A stretch of 64,000 bases of DNA from an uncultured Clostridia bacterium (GCA_944385055.1 CALWVT010000003.1:124001-188000), one strand, 5' to 3'; shown: positions 7,892-17,458, numbered from the stretch's first letter. Translations and numbers: made by a program. Notes: a model not told the origin generated them from the sequence alone.

Positions 7892-10800
7892 ATGCGAAAC
7901 AATCAGTGGAAACAGCATGCGGCGGAGAAAATCCGGCAGCAGCAGAATCGTCATAAATGGAGGAAGCGCGTGGCGGTTTTGACGATGCTGGCGGTTTTTC
8001 TGACGGTATTTGTCACCCTTCCGTCCGGAATTACGCTGGAAACGAAGGCGCTCGCGTGTCAGGCAACTCCCCATACCCATACGGCGGATTGCTATGGAGC
8101 GGATGGGTCCCTTGTGTGCGGATATGCAGACTTTTTTGTCCATACCCACACGGCGGACTGCTATGACGAAAGCGGGGCACTTCTCTGTCCGCTTGCGGAA
8201 ATCGAGCCCCATACGCACACATCCGCGTGCTATACGGAGGAGCGCATCTGCACATGCGGGCTCGAGGAAACGCCGGGCCACACGCATACGGATGCATGCT
8301 ATACGGTGCCGCAGGGCGCACAGCCTGCCTGCGGCCTCGAAGAGGCCGACGGCCACGTCCACACGCCCACATGCTACCCGGACGCGGTGCTGACGTGCGG
8401 CCTCGAAGAATCCGAGGACCATGTCCATACGGACGCGTGCTACGAGACGGTTTCCACGCTGACGTGCGAAAAGCCGGAAATTATTCTGCACACGCACACG
8501 GCGGACTGTTATGACGCGGCCGGCCATTTGACGTGCGGCATGCTCGAGGTCAAAGAGCACGTCCATGACGACAGCTGCTTTGTCACGGTGCCGGAGACGG
8601 CCGTTTCTTCAGAAGAGAGCGCACCCGTTTCCTCGGCCCCGGCGGCGCCGGAAAGCGTCGGAAGCGAACCGGCAGAGAGCGAGCCCGCGGATTCGTCCGA
8701 AACGTCTTCGCAGCCGGCGCCTGTCCCGGCCGGCGACGGCCTGAGCTGGGCAACGGCGGAAAAGGTTGAAAACGCCGCGCCGCAGATCCAGCTGTTTGCG
8801 GAAAATGCGGCCTCTACAGAGTTAAAGGATTATGTCACGAGCTTCACGGTGGAGACGATGGAGGGTTCGACTTGGAGGCCGGTCGGGGGCACCGTCACAA
8901 GCGGCGACCCGCTTCGCGTCACCATTCGCTACGCCATGGGGCAGGATGTGGTTACCGAACGAAACAAGACGTTCACGTACCAGCTGCCCAACGGCATCGG
9001 TTTAAGCGAGCGGGAAACGGGCAACGTGGTCGATGAAAAGAACGGCCAGGTCGTTGGCACGTATACCATTGAGACAAACGGTCAGATTACCATTACGTTC
9101 TATGATCCATTTGCGACCGGCGAAGCCATTTCCGGCATGCTGCAGTTCCAGGGCGCGGTGACAGCGACGGGTGAAGAAGGAAATGACAAAATTGACTTGG
9201 GGGCTGCCGGGACGGTCATTACCGTCGAGCCAAAGCCGACGAACACCGATCTGCGCATAGGGAAAGTGGGCTTCTATGTAAAATCTGAAGCAGATGCGGA
9301 GAAGTATAATGGCCTTGATATTACAGTAAATCAAGGGGATTTGATCTATAACGTCTCCATTATGACGACGGCCGGTTCCGATGGGTCGATTACGGTGACG
9401 GATACCTTTCAAACGCCCTCCGCCGGCAGCGGAACCGAGGCGAACGTTGCGTATGATCAAAACAACCTCGTGATTTATAAGCGACCGGGCAACGAAAAGA
9501 TTCCCTTAGAAAACGGAATTCAAATTACATACGCTACGCCAGACAATGGCCAGCCGACGTTTACGATTACAGGCCTGCCGAAACTCGGGCAGAATGAGGC
9601 CTACGACATCTATTACACGGCGAAACCCACGCTGCCCACAGACGGCAGCGGCTATTTACAGATGTCCAATGAGGCAACCGCCACTGACAACAAGAACTCG
9701 GCCGCGGCCACCGCTCGCGTGACGCTCCGCGAGGCGCTGGTGCAGAAGTCGGCCGTCTACAACGACGGCACGGGCAATGTGAAGTGGACGGTCACGCTCA
9801 ACGCGGACCAGCAGGATATCAGTGGCATGACGTTTACGGATACGATGACGTATAACGGCACCGGCACATACGATCTCTCAAAAATCGAGAATTTTTCCGT
9901 GATAGCGTATAACGGGAACAACTGGATTGCCAATGTCACCGAACATTTTACAAGTTTCTTGCAGAACGGTTCTTTTACGTTCATGGGGGGCCTGCCGGAA
10001 GGTTATAAAACCTATAAATACGTGATCACCTACGAGACGCCGTTCCCGGAGGGAATCGCGGCAGGGCAGTCGATCACGTTCCACAATCTCGCACAGCTGG
10101 GCGGCTTCTCTGCGACGGCTGATTTTACGCATAATGTGCCGGAGCCGCCGGAGTATAACGTGGAGAAACACTCGGTGAGTCCAAATCTCAATACGGGCAC
10201 CGGTACGGGCACCATTACTTGGCAGTCGACGATCACCTACCCTTCTGACCTTTCGGTTCCGCAGAGGTATGAAGACTATGCAGACAGCGGCCTGGATATT
10301 ATTGGTTATGTGGACTGGATTCCCGATGTGTACTATGAAGACAACAACCAGTTTATAGACAATACCCATTCGACCACGTTGAATTTGCTTTTGGACACCT
10401 TGCAGATTCAAAATGCGCAGGGGCAGACGCTCACACGCGGCACGGATTATACGGTCAGCGTCCTCTTTGAAGACGAGGCCGCAGCATACATTGGGCAATA
10501 CGACACGTTTGACAAGGCTTTTCAAAATCTTGGACCGCTCGCAAATGCAGAAGACAAACATCAAGTAACAAACGACCTTGTGGCGACACGCGGAAACGAC
10601 GCGGTAGCGCTGTTTAGTATTTCGTTTACCGAGACAGCCCGGGATAAGCTCATAGGCGGCCAGCGGCTGACCATTTCGTATCAGACGCAGGTTACACGAC
10701 CGGATGAACCAAGAGACGGTGCGTTGGTTCATATCGAGAATATAGGGAGCATTCTTGGTCATACAGTGCAGGCGGGCCTTGAAACTTCCTTCTACGAAAA

Positions 10801-12316
10801 GCTCCAGAAGCAGGCAAGCCCCACCGGCCTGCCGGAGGGCGCCATCACGGAGGACAGTTTCAATTCCTATACGGACGACCTCGTGAAAGTTGAGCGCGGC
10901 GACAGCGGCGGCGTGCTCCACTACCGCATTCGATTGTATGACTATAAGCCGGATGCAATTGTGACGGACACGCTGCCGGAAGGCGCGACATTCCTGGAAG
11001 ATTCCGTGCGGCTGTTCGTCCACAGCACGACGGACGGTTCCGTTCGGGAAATTACCGGTACTGATTTTTCCTACCATCTGACAACGGCCGCAGCGGACCA
11101 AACGGTCACGTTTACGCTTGCCCATTTGAACTATTTCCCCGACGCCGTCCTGGATATCTGCTACGACGTGTCCATTGCCGACGACCCGGCGTGGAACGCG
11201 GAAGAAGAGCCGGAAAATCTCACCTACCGGAACACCGTCGAATGGGACGGGGAAACCGACTCGACCGAGACGCAGGTCTCCAACCACAAAGCGACACTCG
11301 AAAAGACCGGCGAGCTGCTGGAGAACACCGACACGCTGCACTATGAAATCGTCGTGAATCCCGAAGGCCGCGACCTCGTGCCGAATGCGAATACGATTAC
11401 GCTTTCCGACCAGATCACAACGCCGACCGACACCAGCGTGGCGCTCAAGGCGGAGACCGTAAAGGTCTATGCGTATAACGCGGAGGCGCCGGATTCCCAC
11501 GGGGCGCCGCTTCCCGATGACGCCTGGAAATTCAGTTACGACGCGTCCAAGATGACCTTTACGCTGCCGGATAAAACCGCCTGCGTCGTCGTGTACGAGT
11601 ATACGATCAACCGCGGGCAGACCGCCGTGGACTTTACCGTCAACAACACGGCTTCCCTTACGGGGCAAGCGGCGATCTCCTCGGGCGACGATATTGAAGT
11701 CGAGGTGCAGGACTCCAGCGCGAGCGCAAACAAGGCGAAGCTCACGATCTACAAAGTGGATAAAGAGAATAACGCGATCAGACTTCCCGACGCGCATTTC
11801 CGTTTGGAGCGGTATGAGCCGGACAATGATGGCGATTATAGTTGGCAGATCAGCGCGCTGACGGCGACCGGTGAAGACGATACATTCGTGGTCGGCAAAG
11901 ACGGTTACATCGAGCTGCAGTACGTGCAGCACATCAACGACTCCACCTTGTACAACACGCTCTATAAGCTCACCGAAGTGGCGCCGCCGGACGGCTATAT
12001 GCTCGACAGCACGCCGCACTACTTTGTGTGGATGGAGCAGGGCGCGACGGAGGAAGAGACGATTCAGAAGATGGAAGCGGCCGGTGCCGTGCCAAACGGC
12101 ATGGATCTTGAAAAGACCGATATCACCTTCATCGCCTATTCCACAAACGTGTCAATCTTTGTGGAAAACGCGAAGCCGTACACCCTTCCCGAAACCGGCG
12201 GGCCGGGCTGGCCGGCCGGTGCGGGTGCGGCGCTGTTCGGCGCGGCCTGCGCGGGCGGCGTAATTTGGTACCGCAAAAAGCGGACACATGGCAATCCCGG
12301 CGGGCATTCCCGCTGA
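7892..12316 (+). CDS. Giant LPETG-anchored adhesin/pilus tip protein with His/Cys repeats
   Basis: A 1474-aa surface protein. In order: a basic start and signal peptide (about 1-50, a long YSIRK-less type), eight HxHxxxCY units (about 61-235), a Ser/Glu/Pro-rich linker (235-285), several beta-sandwich repeats with DUF11/isopeptide-domain features (TVTDTF, GMTFTDTMTYNGT, AIVTDTLPEGATF), a SpaA-like prealbumin domain near 1290-1400 (KVDKENNAIRLPDAHFRLER and LTEVAPPDGY), then LPETGGPGW near 1432, a hydrophobic helix and YRKKRTHG. ATG 7892 follows GGAAAGGGGG; the open frame extends further back without a site. Its place first in the operon and its size suggest the tip adhesin of the pilus. The ligand is unknown. 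Confidence 0.9.
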   Translation: MRNNQWKQHAAEKIRQQQNRHKWRKRVAVLTMLAVFLTVFVTLPSGITLETKALACQATPHTHTADCYGADGSLVCGYADFFVHTHTADCYDESGALLCPLAEIEPHTHTSACYTEERICTCGLEETPGHTHTDACYTVPQGAQPACGLEEADGHVHTPTCYPDAVLTCGLEESEDHVHTDACYETVSTLTCEKPEIILHTHTADCYDAAGHLTCGMLEVKEHVHDDSCFVTVPETAVSSEESAPVSSAPAAPESVGSEPAESEPADSSETSSQPAPVPAGDGLSWATAEKVENAAPQIQLFAENAASTELKDYVTSFTVETMEGSTWRPVGGTVTSGDPLRVTIRYAMGQDVVTERNKTFTYQLPNGIGLSERETGNVVDEKNGQVVGTYTIETNGQITITFYDPFATGEAISGMLQFQGAVTATGEEGNDKIDLGAAGTVITVEPKPTNTDLRIGKVGFYVKSEADAEKYNGLDITVNQGDLIYNVSIMTTAGSDGSITVTDTFQTPSAGSGTEANVAYDQNNLVIYKRPGNEKIPLENGIQITYATPDNGQPTFTITGLPKLGQNEAYDIYYTAKPTLPTDGSGYLQMSNEATATDNKNSAAATARVTLREALVQKSAVYNDGTGNVKWTVTLNADQQDISGMTFTDTMTYNGTGTYDLSKIENFSVIAYNGNNWIANVTEHFTSFLQNGSFTFMGGLPEGYKTYKYVITYETPFPEGIAAGQSITFHNLAQLGGFSATADFTHNVPEPPEYNVEKHSVSPNLNTGTGTGTITWQSTITYPSDLSVPQRYEDYADSGLDIIGYVDWIPDVYYEDNNQFIDNTHSTTLNLLLDTLQIQNAQGQTLTRGTDYTVSVLFEDEAAAYIGQYDTFDKAFQNLGPLANAEDKHQVTNDLVATRGNDAVALFSISFTETARDKLIGGQRLTISYQTQVTRPDEPRDGALVHIENIGSILGHTVQAGLETSFYEKLQKQASPTGLPEGAITEDSFNSYTDDLVKVERGDSGGVLHYRIRLYDYKPDAIVTDTLPEGATFLEDSVRLFVHSTTDGSVREITGTDFSYHLTTAAADQTVTFTLAHLNYFPDAVLDICYDVSIADDPAWNAEEEPENLTYRNTVEWDGETDSTETQVSNHKATLEKTGELLENTDTLHYEIVVNPEGRDLVPNANTITLSDQITTPTDTSVALKAETVKVYAYNAEAPDSHGAPLPDDAWKFSYDASKMTFTLPDKTACVVVYEYTINRGQTAVDFTVNNTASLTGQAAISSGDDIEVEVQDSSASANKAKLTIYKVDKENNAIRLPDAHFRLERYEPDNDGDYSWQISALTATGEDDTFVVGKDGYIELQYVQHINDSTLYNTLYKLTEVAPPDGYMLDSTPHYFVWMEQGATEEETIQKMEAAGAVPNGMDLEKTDITFIAYSTNVSIFVENAKPYTLPETGGPGWPAGAGAALFGAACAGGVIWYRKKRTHGNPGGHSR
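8072..8590 (+). repeat. Eight tandem HxHxxxC(Y/F) coding repeats
   Basis: Units of 20-25 residues, each starting with HTHT or HVHx, then a C(Y/F) three or four residues on, and most with a second Cys in LxCG. Unit starts read HTHTADCY, HTHTADCY, HTHTSACY, HTHTDACY, HVHTPTCY, HVHTDACY, HTHTADCY and HVHDDSCF. The spacing of His and Cys would suit zinc or another soft metal, or disulfides. The units have drifted at the DNA level, so this is not a fresh slippage expansion. Confidence 0.9.
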
Positions 12317-12354
12317 TTCAGGATAAGAACACATACTGAAAGGAAGAAAGATCT

Positions 12355-13989
12355 ATGAAACGACTGAAAAAAGCCGGGGCTTTGGTTTTGGCCCTGCTGA
12401 TGACCTTCGTGTTCGCCATCCCCGCGATGGCGGCGGAGGGAGCGACGTACTCCATTACGATTCAAAATGACCAGACAGATCACACGTACGAAGCGTATCA
12501 GATTTTTGCTGGCGATGTGAGCAGTGACGCTCAACAAGAAGGTAATACTTCTGGCCCGATCCTCTCCAACATTACTTGGGGCAGTGGGGTCAATGGAGAT
12601 GCTTTATTGGCGGCATTGAAAATTGCAAATCCTGAAAAATATGAGAATTGCACAACTGCTAAAGATGTAGCAGAAGCGTTGGGCGCAGAAAATGCGGCAA
12701 GTGCCGATGCGGAAGCATTTGCCGATGTGGTGGCAAACAATCTCTCTACCGTTTTTACAGAAAGTACATTTTCAAATAATACGTACAAGATTTCCGGCTT
12801 AGCGGCGGGCTATTACTTAGTGGTGGATTCTGACGATCTGGTTGATGGAGAACCGCCGCTCCAGGGCAGCAATGATGCTTATTCGGAATATATAGTTCAA
12901 GTATTAGGCAATGTACAGATGGCGCCGAAGTCTGATGTACCGACAGCTGTCAAAAAAGTAGATGACAAGAACGATTCCAATACAGCAGAAGATACAGAAG
13001 ATTGGCAGGATTCCGCTGACTACGATATTGGCGATCATGTTCCGTTCCAGATTACCGTTACACTGCCAGATAATTTAGACGCTTATGATGATTACTACTT
13101 GAATATTCAAGATACACTATCTCCTGGACTTTCTTATGATAAAAATTCCGCTAAAATATATATTGGAAACCAATTGATTTCCCAAGGAGAAGATGCAGAG
13201 CCTCTTACAATATTTGAGGAACAAGATGGAACATATTTAACATGGCATTGGGATAACGTCAAAGCTAGTTTCTCAGATATCACCAATAATTCTGTGATTC
13301 GAGTGGAATATACTGCAACTTTAAATAAGAATGCGGTGATTGGTGCAGCAGGAAATCCAAATACTATGTACATCGAATTCTCAAACAATCCGAATGGTGG
13401 AGGCAATGGAGAAACTCCTGTCGATACAGTTATCGTTTTTACCTATCAGACGATTGTCAATAAGGTAGACGAAAATCAGCGGTCGCTGGCAGGTGCCAAG
13501 TTCACGCTCGAAAAGTTCGTTGCCTCTGATAATGGTGCAGTAACGTACAATGGTGTTCAAGGTGATTGGGTAGCAAAAACGGTTGCGGAAAATCAAGGAG
13601 GCACTACCTTTACCTTCACCGGCCTGGATGACGGCGAGTACCGTTTAAAAGAAACGCAGACGCCTTTAGGTTATAACACGATTGATGACATTTATTTCAC
13701 GATTACGGCAACACATGATACGGAAGCCGATGAGCCAAAGCTGGCGGCTTTGAAGGTTGAAAATGCGCAGTATGTAAATGCGGAAGGTAACACTGTTGAT
13801 GGAACCATCACCTTTACGTCTAACACCACGGATGGTTCTTTGACCACCAACGTCGTCAACGTATCTGGTTCCACCCTCCCCGAAACCGGCGGCATGGGCA
13901 CGACGGTGTTCTATGTGGTCGGCGGCGTGATCGTTGCGGGTGTCCTCGTGCTGCTTGTCGCGAAGCGCCGCATGGGCCGCGCGGAATAA
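12355..13989 (+). CDS. Major pilin subunit, LPETG-anchored (SpaA-type)
   Basis: A 544-aa fimbrial backbone protein: signal peptide (1-26, cut after AMAA), an N-terminal domain with the fimbrial isopeptide pattern (TYEAYQIFAGDV), a second domain beginning near APKSDVPTAVKKVDD that could supply the pilin lysine, an isopeptide D2-type domain (140-350), a prealbumin-like domain with an E-box (YRLKETQTPLGYN), LPETGG at 508, hydrophobic helix and KRRMGR tail. It should be polymerised by the adjacent class C sortase. GAAAGGAAG precedes the ATG. The middle of the gene is clearly AT-richer than both ends, unlike its neighbours, which suggests exchange of the exposed region. Confidence 0.92.
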   Translation: MKRLKKAGALVLALLMTFVFAIPAMAAEGATYSITIQNDQTDHTYEAYQIFAGDVSSDAQQEGNTSGPILSNITWGSGVNGDALLAALKIANPEKYENCTTAKDVAEALGAENAASADAEAFADVVANNLSTVFTESTFSNNTYKISGLAAGYYLVVDSDDLVDGEPPLQGSNDAYSEYIVQVLGNVQMAPKSDVPTAVKKVDDKNDSNTAEDTEDWQDSADYDIGDHVPFQITVTLPDNLDAYDDYYLNIQDTLSPGLSYDKNSAKIYIGNQLISQGEDAEPLTIFEEQDGTYLTWHWDNVKASFSDITNNSVIRVEYTATLNKNAVIGAAGNPNTMYIEFSNNPNGGGNGETPVDTVIVFTYQTIVNKVDENQRSLAGAKFTLEKFVASDNGAVTYNGVQGDWVAKTVAENQGGTTFTFTGLDDGEYRLKETQTPLGYNTIDDIYFTITATHDTEADEPKLAALKVENAQYVNAEGNTVDGTITFTSNTTDGSLTTNVVNVSGSTLPETGGMGTTVFYVVGGVIVAGVLVLLVAKRRMGRAE

Positions 13990-14001
13990 GTTTTGCGAAA
14001 C

Positions 14002-14868
14002 ATGCGGTCCAAACAGCGTGCGCCGGGGCAAAAAGCGGCCGGCGGCAAAAAGCGTTCCAGCCGGCTTCTGACGATTGTACTGCTGCTCTGTTTAGCGGCG
14101 GGCGTGTGCCTGCTTGTTTACCCGACCTTCAGCGACTACTGGAACTCTTTGCACCAGTCCCGCGCGATCGCTTCCTACCAGGAGGCGGTGGGGGACCTCG
14201 ACGCACAGCGGTACGACGAACTTCTGGCGCAGGCGCAGGCGTACAACGCCGCCCTCCCGCATGACGACGGGCGATTCCGCCCGAGTGCGGACGAACAGGC
14301 CGCCTACAACGCCGCGCTCGATGTGTCCGGCACGGGCATCATGGGATACATTGAAATTCCCAAAATCAACGTCTCCCTGCCGATTTACCACGGCACGGAC
14401 GCGGCGGTGCTGCAGGTCGCCATCGGGCACATCGAGGGTTCCTCCCTGCCGGTCGGCGGCGCAGGCACGCACTGCGTGCTTTCCGGCCACCGCGGCCTGC
14501 CCTCCGCGAAGCTCTTTACGGATCTCGACCAGCTTGTGGAAGGGGACACGTTTGCGCTGCATGTACTCAATGAAACGCTGACCTATGAGGTAGACCAAAT
14601 CCTCGTGGTGGAACCGGCCGACGTGTCCGCCCTGGCGATTGAAGAGGGGAAAGATTACTGTACGCTTGTGACCTGCACGCCCTATGGCGTCAATTCCCAC
14701 CGCCTGCTCGTGCGCGGCCACCGTGTCGAAAATACGGACGTTTTGTCGGTTGCATCGGATGCCGACTGGTTAGCACCCTTGTGGATTGCGCCGTTTGTGG
14801 CCATTCCGGTATTGCTTGTGGTGCTTCTCGTGGAATGGATTCGCATGCGCAGGAATCGAGAGAGATAA
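14002..14868 (+). CDS. srtC: Class C (pilus-polymerising) sortase
   Basis: A 288-aa transpeptidase. It has an N-terminal transmembrane helix (about 20-40), the sortase barrel with the catalytic His in VLSGHRGLP, Cys in TLVTCTPYG and Arg in HRLLVRGHR, and a second hydrophobic helix near the C-terminus followed by RMRRNRER. Two membrane segments and the TLxTCTPYGxNxHRLLVRG signature fit class C, which joins pilins through a lysine. I do not see the DP(F/W/Y) lid typical of streptococcal SrtC. ATG 14002 is used; TTG 13993 is in frame and has a GGAA at good spacing. It lies directly after the major pilin. Confidence 0.93.
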   Translation: MRSKQRAPGQKAAGGKKRSSRLLTIVLLLCLAAGVCLLVYPTFSDYWNSLHQSRAIASYQEAVGDLDAQRYDELLAQAQAYNAALPHDDGRFRPSADEQAAYNAALDVSGTGIMGYIEIPKINVSLPIYHGTDAAVLQVAIGHIEGSSLPVGGAGTHCVLSGHRGLPSAKLFTDLDQLVEGDTFALHVLNETLTYEVDQILVVEPADVSALAIEEGKDYCTLVTCTPYGVNSHRLLVRGHRVENTDVLSVASDADWLAPLWIAPFVAIPVLLVVLLVEWIRMRRNRER

Positions 14869-14892
14869 TGCGACGAAAGAGGTGACGGATGG

Positions 14893-15885
14893 ATGAAAAC
14901 AAAAAAGGTTTGGCGGCGCGCCGCGGCGATCCTCCTGTCCCTATTGGTGTGTATGCTGAGTCTGGAATGCACGGCGTTTGCCGCTGCAGGCATAGCCCCC
15001 GCACGCACGGCCTCCCTGCGCGTTTATTTCGGCGAGGGCACCCAGGTGTTTGCAGAGGTTCCCTTTTCGATTTATTATGTGGTGGGAATCTCGGCGGAAG
15101 GCACCTATACAGTGTCCGAGGATTTCCGGTCCTATCCGGTCACGATAGAGAAAGACCTGACGAGTTCCGACTTGCGGGCGCTGGCGCAGACGCTTTCCGC
15201 CTATGTGGCGCGCGATGACGTGCAGCCTGTGGCGCAGGCAAAAACCGGTACGGATGGCTGGGTGTCTTTTTCGGGCCTTTCCGCCGGGGTATACCTCGTG
15301 CTCGGGTCCCAATGCGTGCGAGACGGCGTCACCTATACGCCGGAACCCATGCTCGTGCATGTACCGGGCCAGTCGCAGGGAGAATGGGATTATAATGAGG
15401 CGGTCAGCTGCAAATTCAGCATCGTCTACGACCAGCCGGAGACGGTTACCCGGAAGGTGCTTAAAATCTGGAAAGATGACGCGAGCAGCCGCCCGCAGGA
15501 AATTTCCGTCCAGCTTTTAAAGGATGGACAGGTTGTGGAGACGGTGCAGTTAAACGAGGAAAATCACTGGAGCTACACGTGGGAAGACCTCGACGCGAGC
15601 GCCGTTTGGCAGGTTACGGAGGCCCAGACGCCTGCGGGCTATACGGTCTCCGTCGAGCAGGAAGGCATTACGTTTGTGATGACGAACACAGCCGCGAACC
15701 CGCCTGTGAATCCTCCATCTCCGGGAACGCCTTCGAAACCCTCCCAGCCCTCGAAACCGGGCGGGCGTCTGCCCCAGACCGGCATGCTTTGGTGGCCGGT
15801 GCCGCTGTTGATATGCAGCGGGTTAGGCCTGCTTTGCGCCGGCTGCATTTTGCGGCGCCGGGAGGATGATCCCCATGCGCGGTAA
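14893..15885 (+). CDS. Minor pilin/basal LPQTG protein with Cna-B domain
   Basis: A 330-aa surface protein: signal peptide (1-33), an N-terminal prealbumin-like domain (about 38-165), a Cna-B domain (about 180-275; KVLKIWKDDASSRPQEISVQLL and WQVTEAQTPAGYTV), a Pro/Ser/Lys spacer (SPGTPSKPSQPSKPGG), then LPQTGMLWWPV, a hydrophobic helix and RRREDD. The Pro-rich spacer before the anchor is typical of a wall-spanning basal pilin, which attaches the fibre to peptidoglycan. AGAGGTGA precedes the ATG. Its C-terminus overlaps the next sortase gene. The LPQTG variant differs from the LPETG of its partners and might be read by that second sortase. Confidence 0.88.
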   Translation: MKTKKVWRRAAAILLSLLVCMLSLECTAFAAAGIAPARTASLRVYFGEGTQVFAEVPFSIYYVVGISAEGTYTVSEDFRSYPVTIEKDLTSSDLRALAQTLSAYVARDDVQPVAQAKTGTDGWVSFSGLSAGVYLVLGSQCVRDGVTYTPEPMLVHVPGQSQGEWDYNEAVSCKFSIVYDQPETVTRKVLKIWKDDASSRPQEISVQLLKDGQVVETVQLNEENHWSYTWEDLDASAVWQVTEAQTPAGYTVSVEQEGITFVMTNTAANPPVNPPSPGTPSKPSQPSKPGGRLPQTGMLWWPVPLLICSGLGLLCAGCILRRREDDPHAR

Positions 15886-16513
15886 ACGGCGCAGCAGGAA
15901 GGTATTCCTTGCCGGGGGGATTCTCTTGGCCGCAGCGCTTTTGCTTACCGGCTGGAACTTTTTCGACGACTGGCGCGCAGGCGCCGAGGCTGCCGAGGTC
16001 TGCACGCAGCTCGAGCAGCAGCTGCCCCAGCAGGACGCGGGGGCGTCCGGCGAGCAGCAAGCCCAGACGGGGGAAGTCGAGATTCCCGATTATGTCCTGA
16101 ATCCCGACATGGAGATGCCGGTCCTGGAAGTGGAAGGCAACGCATACATCGGTGTGCTGGACATCCCGGTGCTGGGCCTTTCCCTGCCGGTATTAAGCGA
16201 GTGGAGTTATCCGAACCTGCGGGTGGCGCCGTGCCGGTACAGCGGTTCGGCCTATGAGGGCGCGTTTGTCCTTGCCGGCCACAACTACCGCAGCCATTTC
16301 GGCACCCTGCGGGAGCTGCAGCCCGGCGACACGCTGACTTTTACGGATACCCTGGGGAACGTCTTCTCCTATCGGGTGGAAGAGGTGGAGGTGCTCGCGC
16401 CCACAGACGTTGCGCAGATGCTGGATGAGCGCTGGGACTTGTCCCTTTTTACCTGTACCCCGAGCGGCCAGGCGCGCGTGACCGTCCGATGCACCAAAAA
16501 TACAGCCCTATAA
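15875..16513 (+). CDS. Second sortase of the pilus locus (class D- or B-like)
   Basis: A 212-aa sortase with one N-terminal transmembrane helix (about 10-28), an acidic linker, and the barrel: YIGVLDIPVLGLSLPVL, catalytic His in LAGHNYRSHF, Cys in LFTCTPSGQ and Arg in RVTVRCTK. There is no C-terminal membrane segment, so it is unlike the class C enzyme. It is more likely the housekeeping-type sortase that anchors the finished pilus. ATG 15875 lies nine bases after GGAGG; the frame-internal ATG at 15866 would sit on that site. It overlaps the minor pilin by 11 bases. The exact class is uncertain. Confidence 0.85.
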   Translation: MRGKRRSRKVFLAGGILLAAALLLTGWNFFDDWRAGAEAAEVCTQLEQQLPQQDAGASGEQQAQTGEVEIPDYVLNPDMEMPVLEVEGNAYIGVLDIPVLGLSLPVLSEWSYPNLRVAPCRYSGSAYEGAFVLAGHNYRSHFGTLRELQPGDTLTFTDTLGNVFSYRVEEVEVLAPTDVAQMLDERWDLSLFTCTPSGQARVTVRCTKNTAL

Positions 16514-16530
16514 ATCGAATCAGAAAAGAA

Positions 16531-16577
16531 AACGCACAAGTCCACGGGAATTTCCCGCAATGGACCTGTGCGTTTTT
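16531..16577 (+). terminator. Intrinsic terminator of the pilus operon
   Basis: AACGCACAAGTCCA pairs with TGGACCTGTGCGTT (one G-T wobble) across a 16-base loop, followed by five T. It closes the pilus operon and touches the end of the converging LysR-type frame. Confidence 0.85.
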
Positions 16578-17200
16578 ATTTTTCGAAAGATTCCTGCCCG
16601 ATTTCTTGGCACAAGGAAAGAAATACCCGCATGTTGGGGGTCAGGTATTTGCTTTTGTGATGCAGGGCATTCAGGGTCCGGCGCATCGGGTATTGCAGCG
16701 GGATGGTCGCGACTGTGCCCTCCGCGACGTCGCGCGCGACCAGGCGCTCCGGCAGGATGGAAACCCCCAGCCCCGCCGCTACGGCTTTGACAAGGGCTTG
16801 TGTGCTCGCGCTTTCCCATATGGGCCGCAGGGGAAGCCCCTCCATCGCAAAGTACGCTTCCAGGATGTTGCGCTCGGCGCTGCCGGGTTCACGCACGAGA
16901 AACGGCGACTGCGCCAGCGCCTGCAGGGAAACGGCCGCTTTTCCGCACAGCGGATGGCCGGGCCAGACAATGGCACGCAGGAAATCCTCTTGAAACGGCA
17001 CAGCTACCAGCTCCGGGCTTTGCGGCTGCGTTTCGATTAATCCAAGGTCAATTTCGTTGTGCAGCAGCATCTGCTCGATTTCGGCGGACTTGCGCACTTC
17101 TGCCCGGACTTCCACGCCCGGCACCTTTTCGTGCCCGCTCCAATACAAAACGGACGCTGCCGGCCGCCGCGTGCAGAAGACGTTCGTGCGCCCGCCGATG
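16576..17200 (-). pseudogene. LysR-type regulator: effector domain without a recognisable HTH
   Basis: From about 17124 to the stop at 16576 the protein is a convincing LysR substrate-binding domain (VPGVEVRAEVRKSAEIEQ, LHNEIDLGLIETQP, FLVREPGSAERNILEAYF, VAAGLGVSILPERLV). The frame is open further upstream to 17508, but the 95 or so residues before the domain show no winged helix-turn-helix in any frame, although the space up to about 17430 is the right size for one. I therefore call it a broken gene (several frameshifts or a replaced 5' part). It could also be a fusion I fail to recognise. The left boundary of the remnant is approximate. Confidence 0.55.
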
Positions 17201-17458
17201 GCCGAACGCGTCGAAGCGAAAACGGCGTTCGGGGATCTCGCCGTCTGCCAGACGCCCGCGCGCGCGTTCCTCGTTTCGCGCAACGGCCAAAGCGCCGGCA
17301 CGGTCCGAGGGCTGGCGCATAGGCATGGGAATATGGATCTGCAGGAAAGCTTCCCGTCCGGCGCGGTCCTCGTGCTGTTTGCCGTGTGCGTGCTGCTTTT
17401 CCACGATGACGATATCGAGATCGTCTGATGAAAATTTCGGCGGGCAGGGGCTGTCCGC

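Noticed and set aside
9878-12019. 713-aa minus-strand frame opposite the giant adhesin
   Set aside because: Antisense shadow caused by GC-rich codons; composition (Arg, Val, His) matches other shadows and no start signal exists.
17057-17428. Plus-strand frame that might replace the missing LysR HTH by inversion
   Set aside because: I read it in all frames to test for a local inversion; none gives a helix-turn-helix of LysR type.
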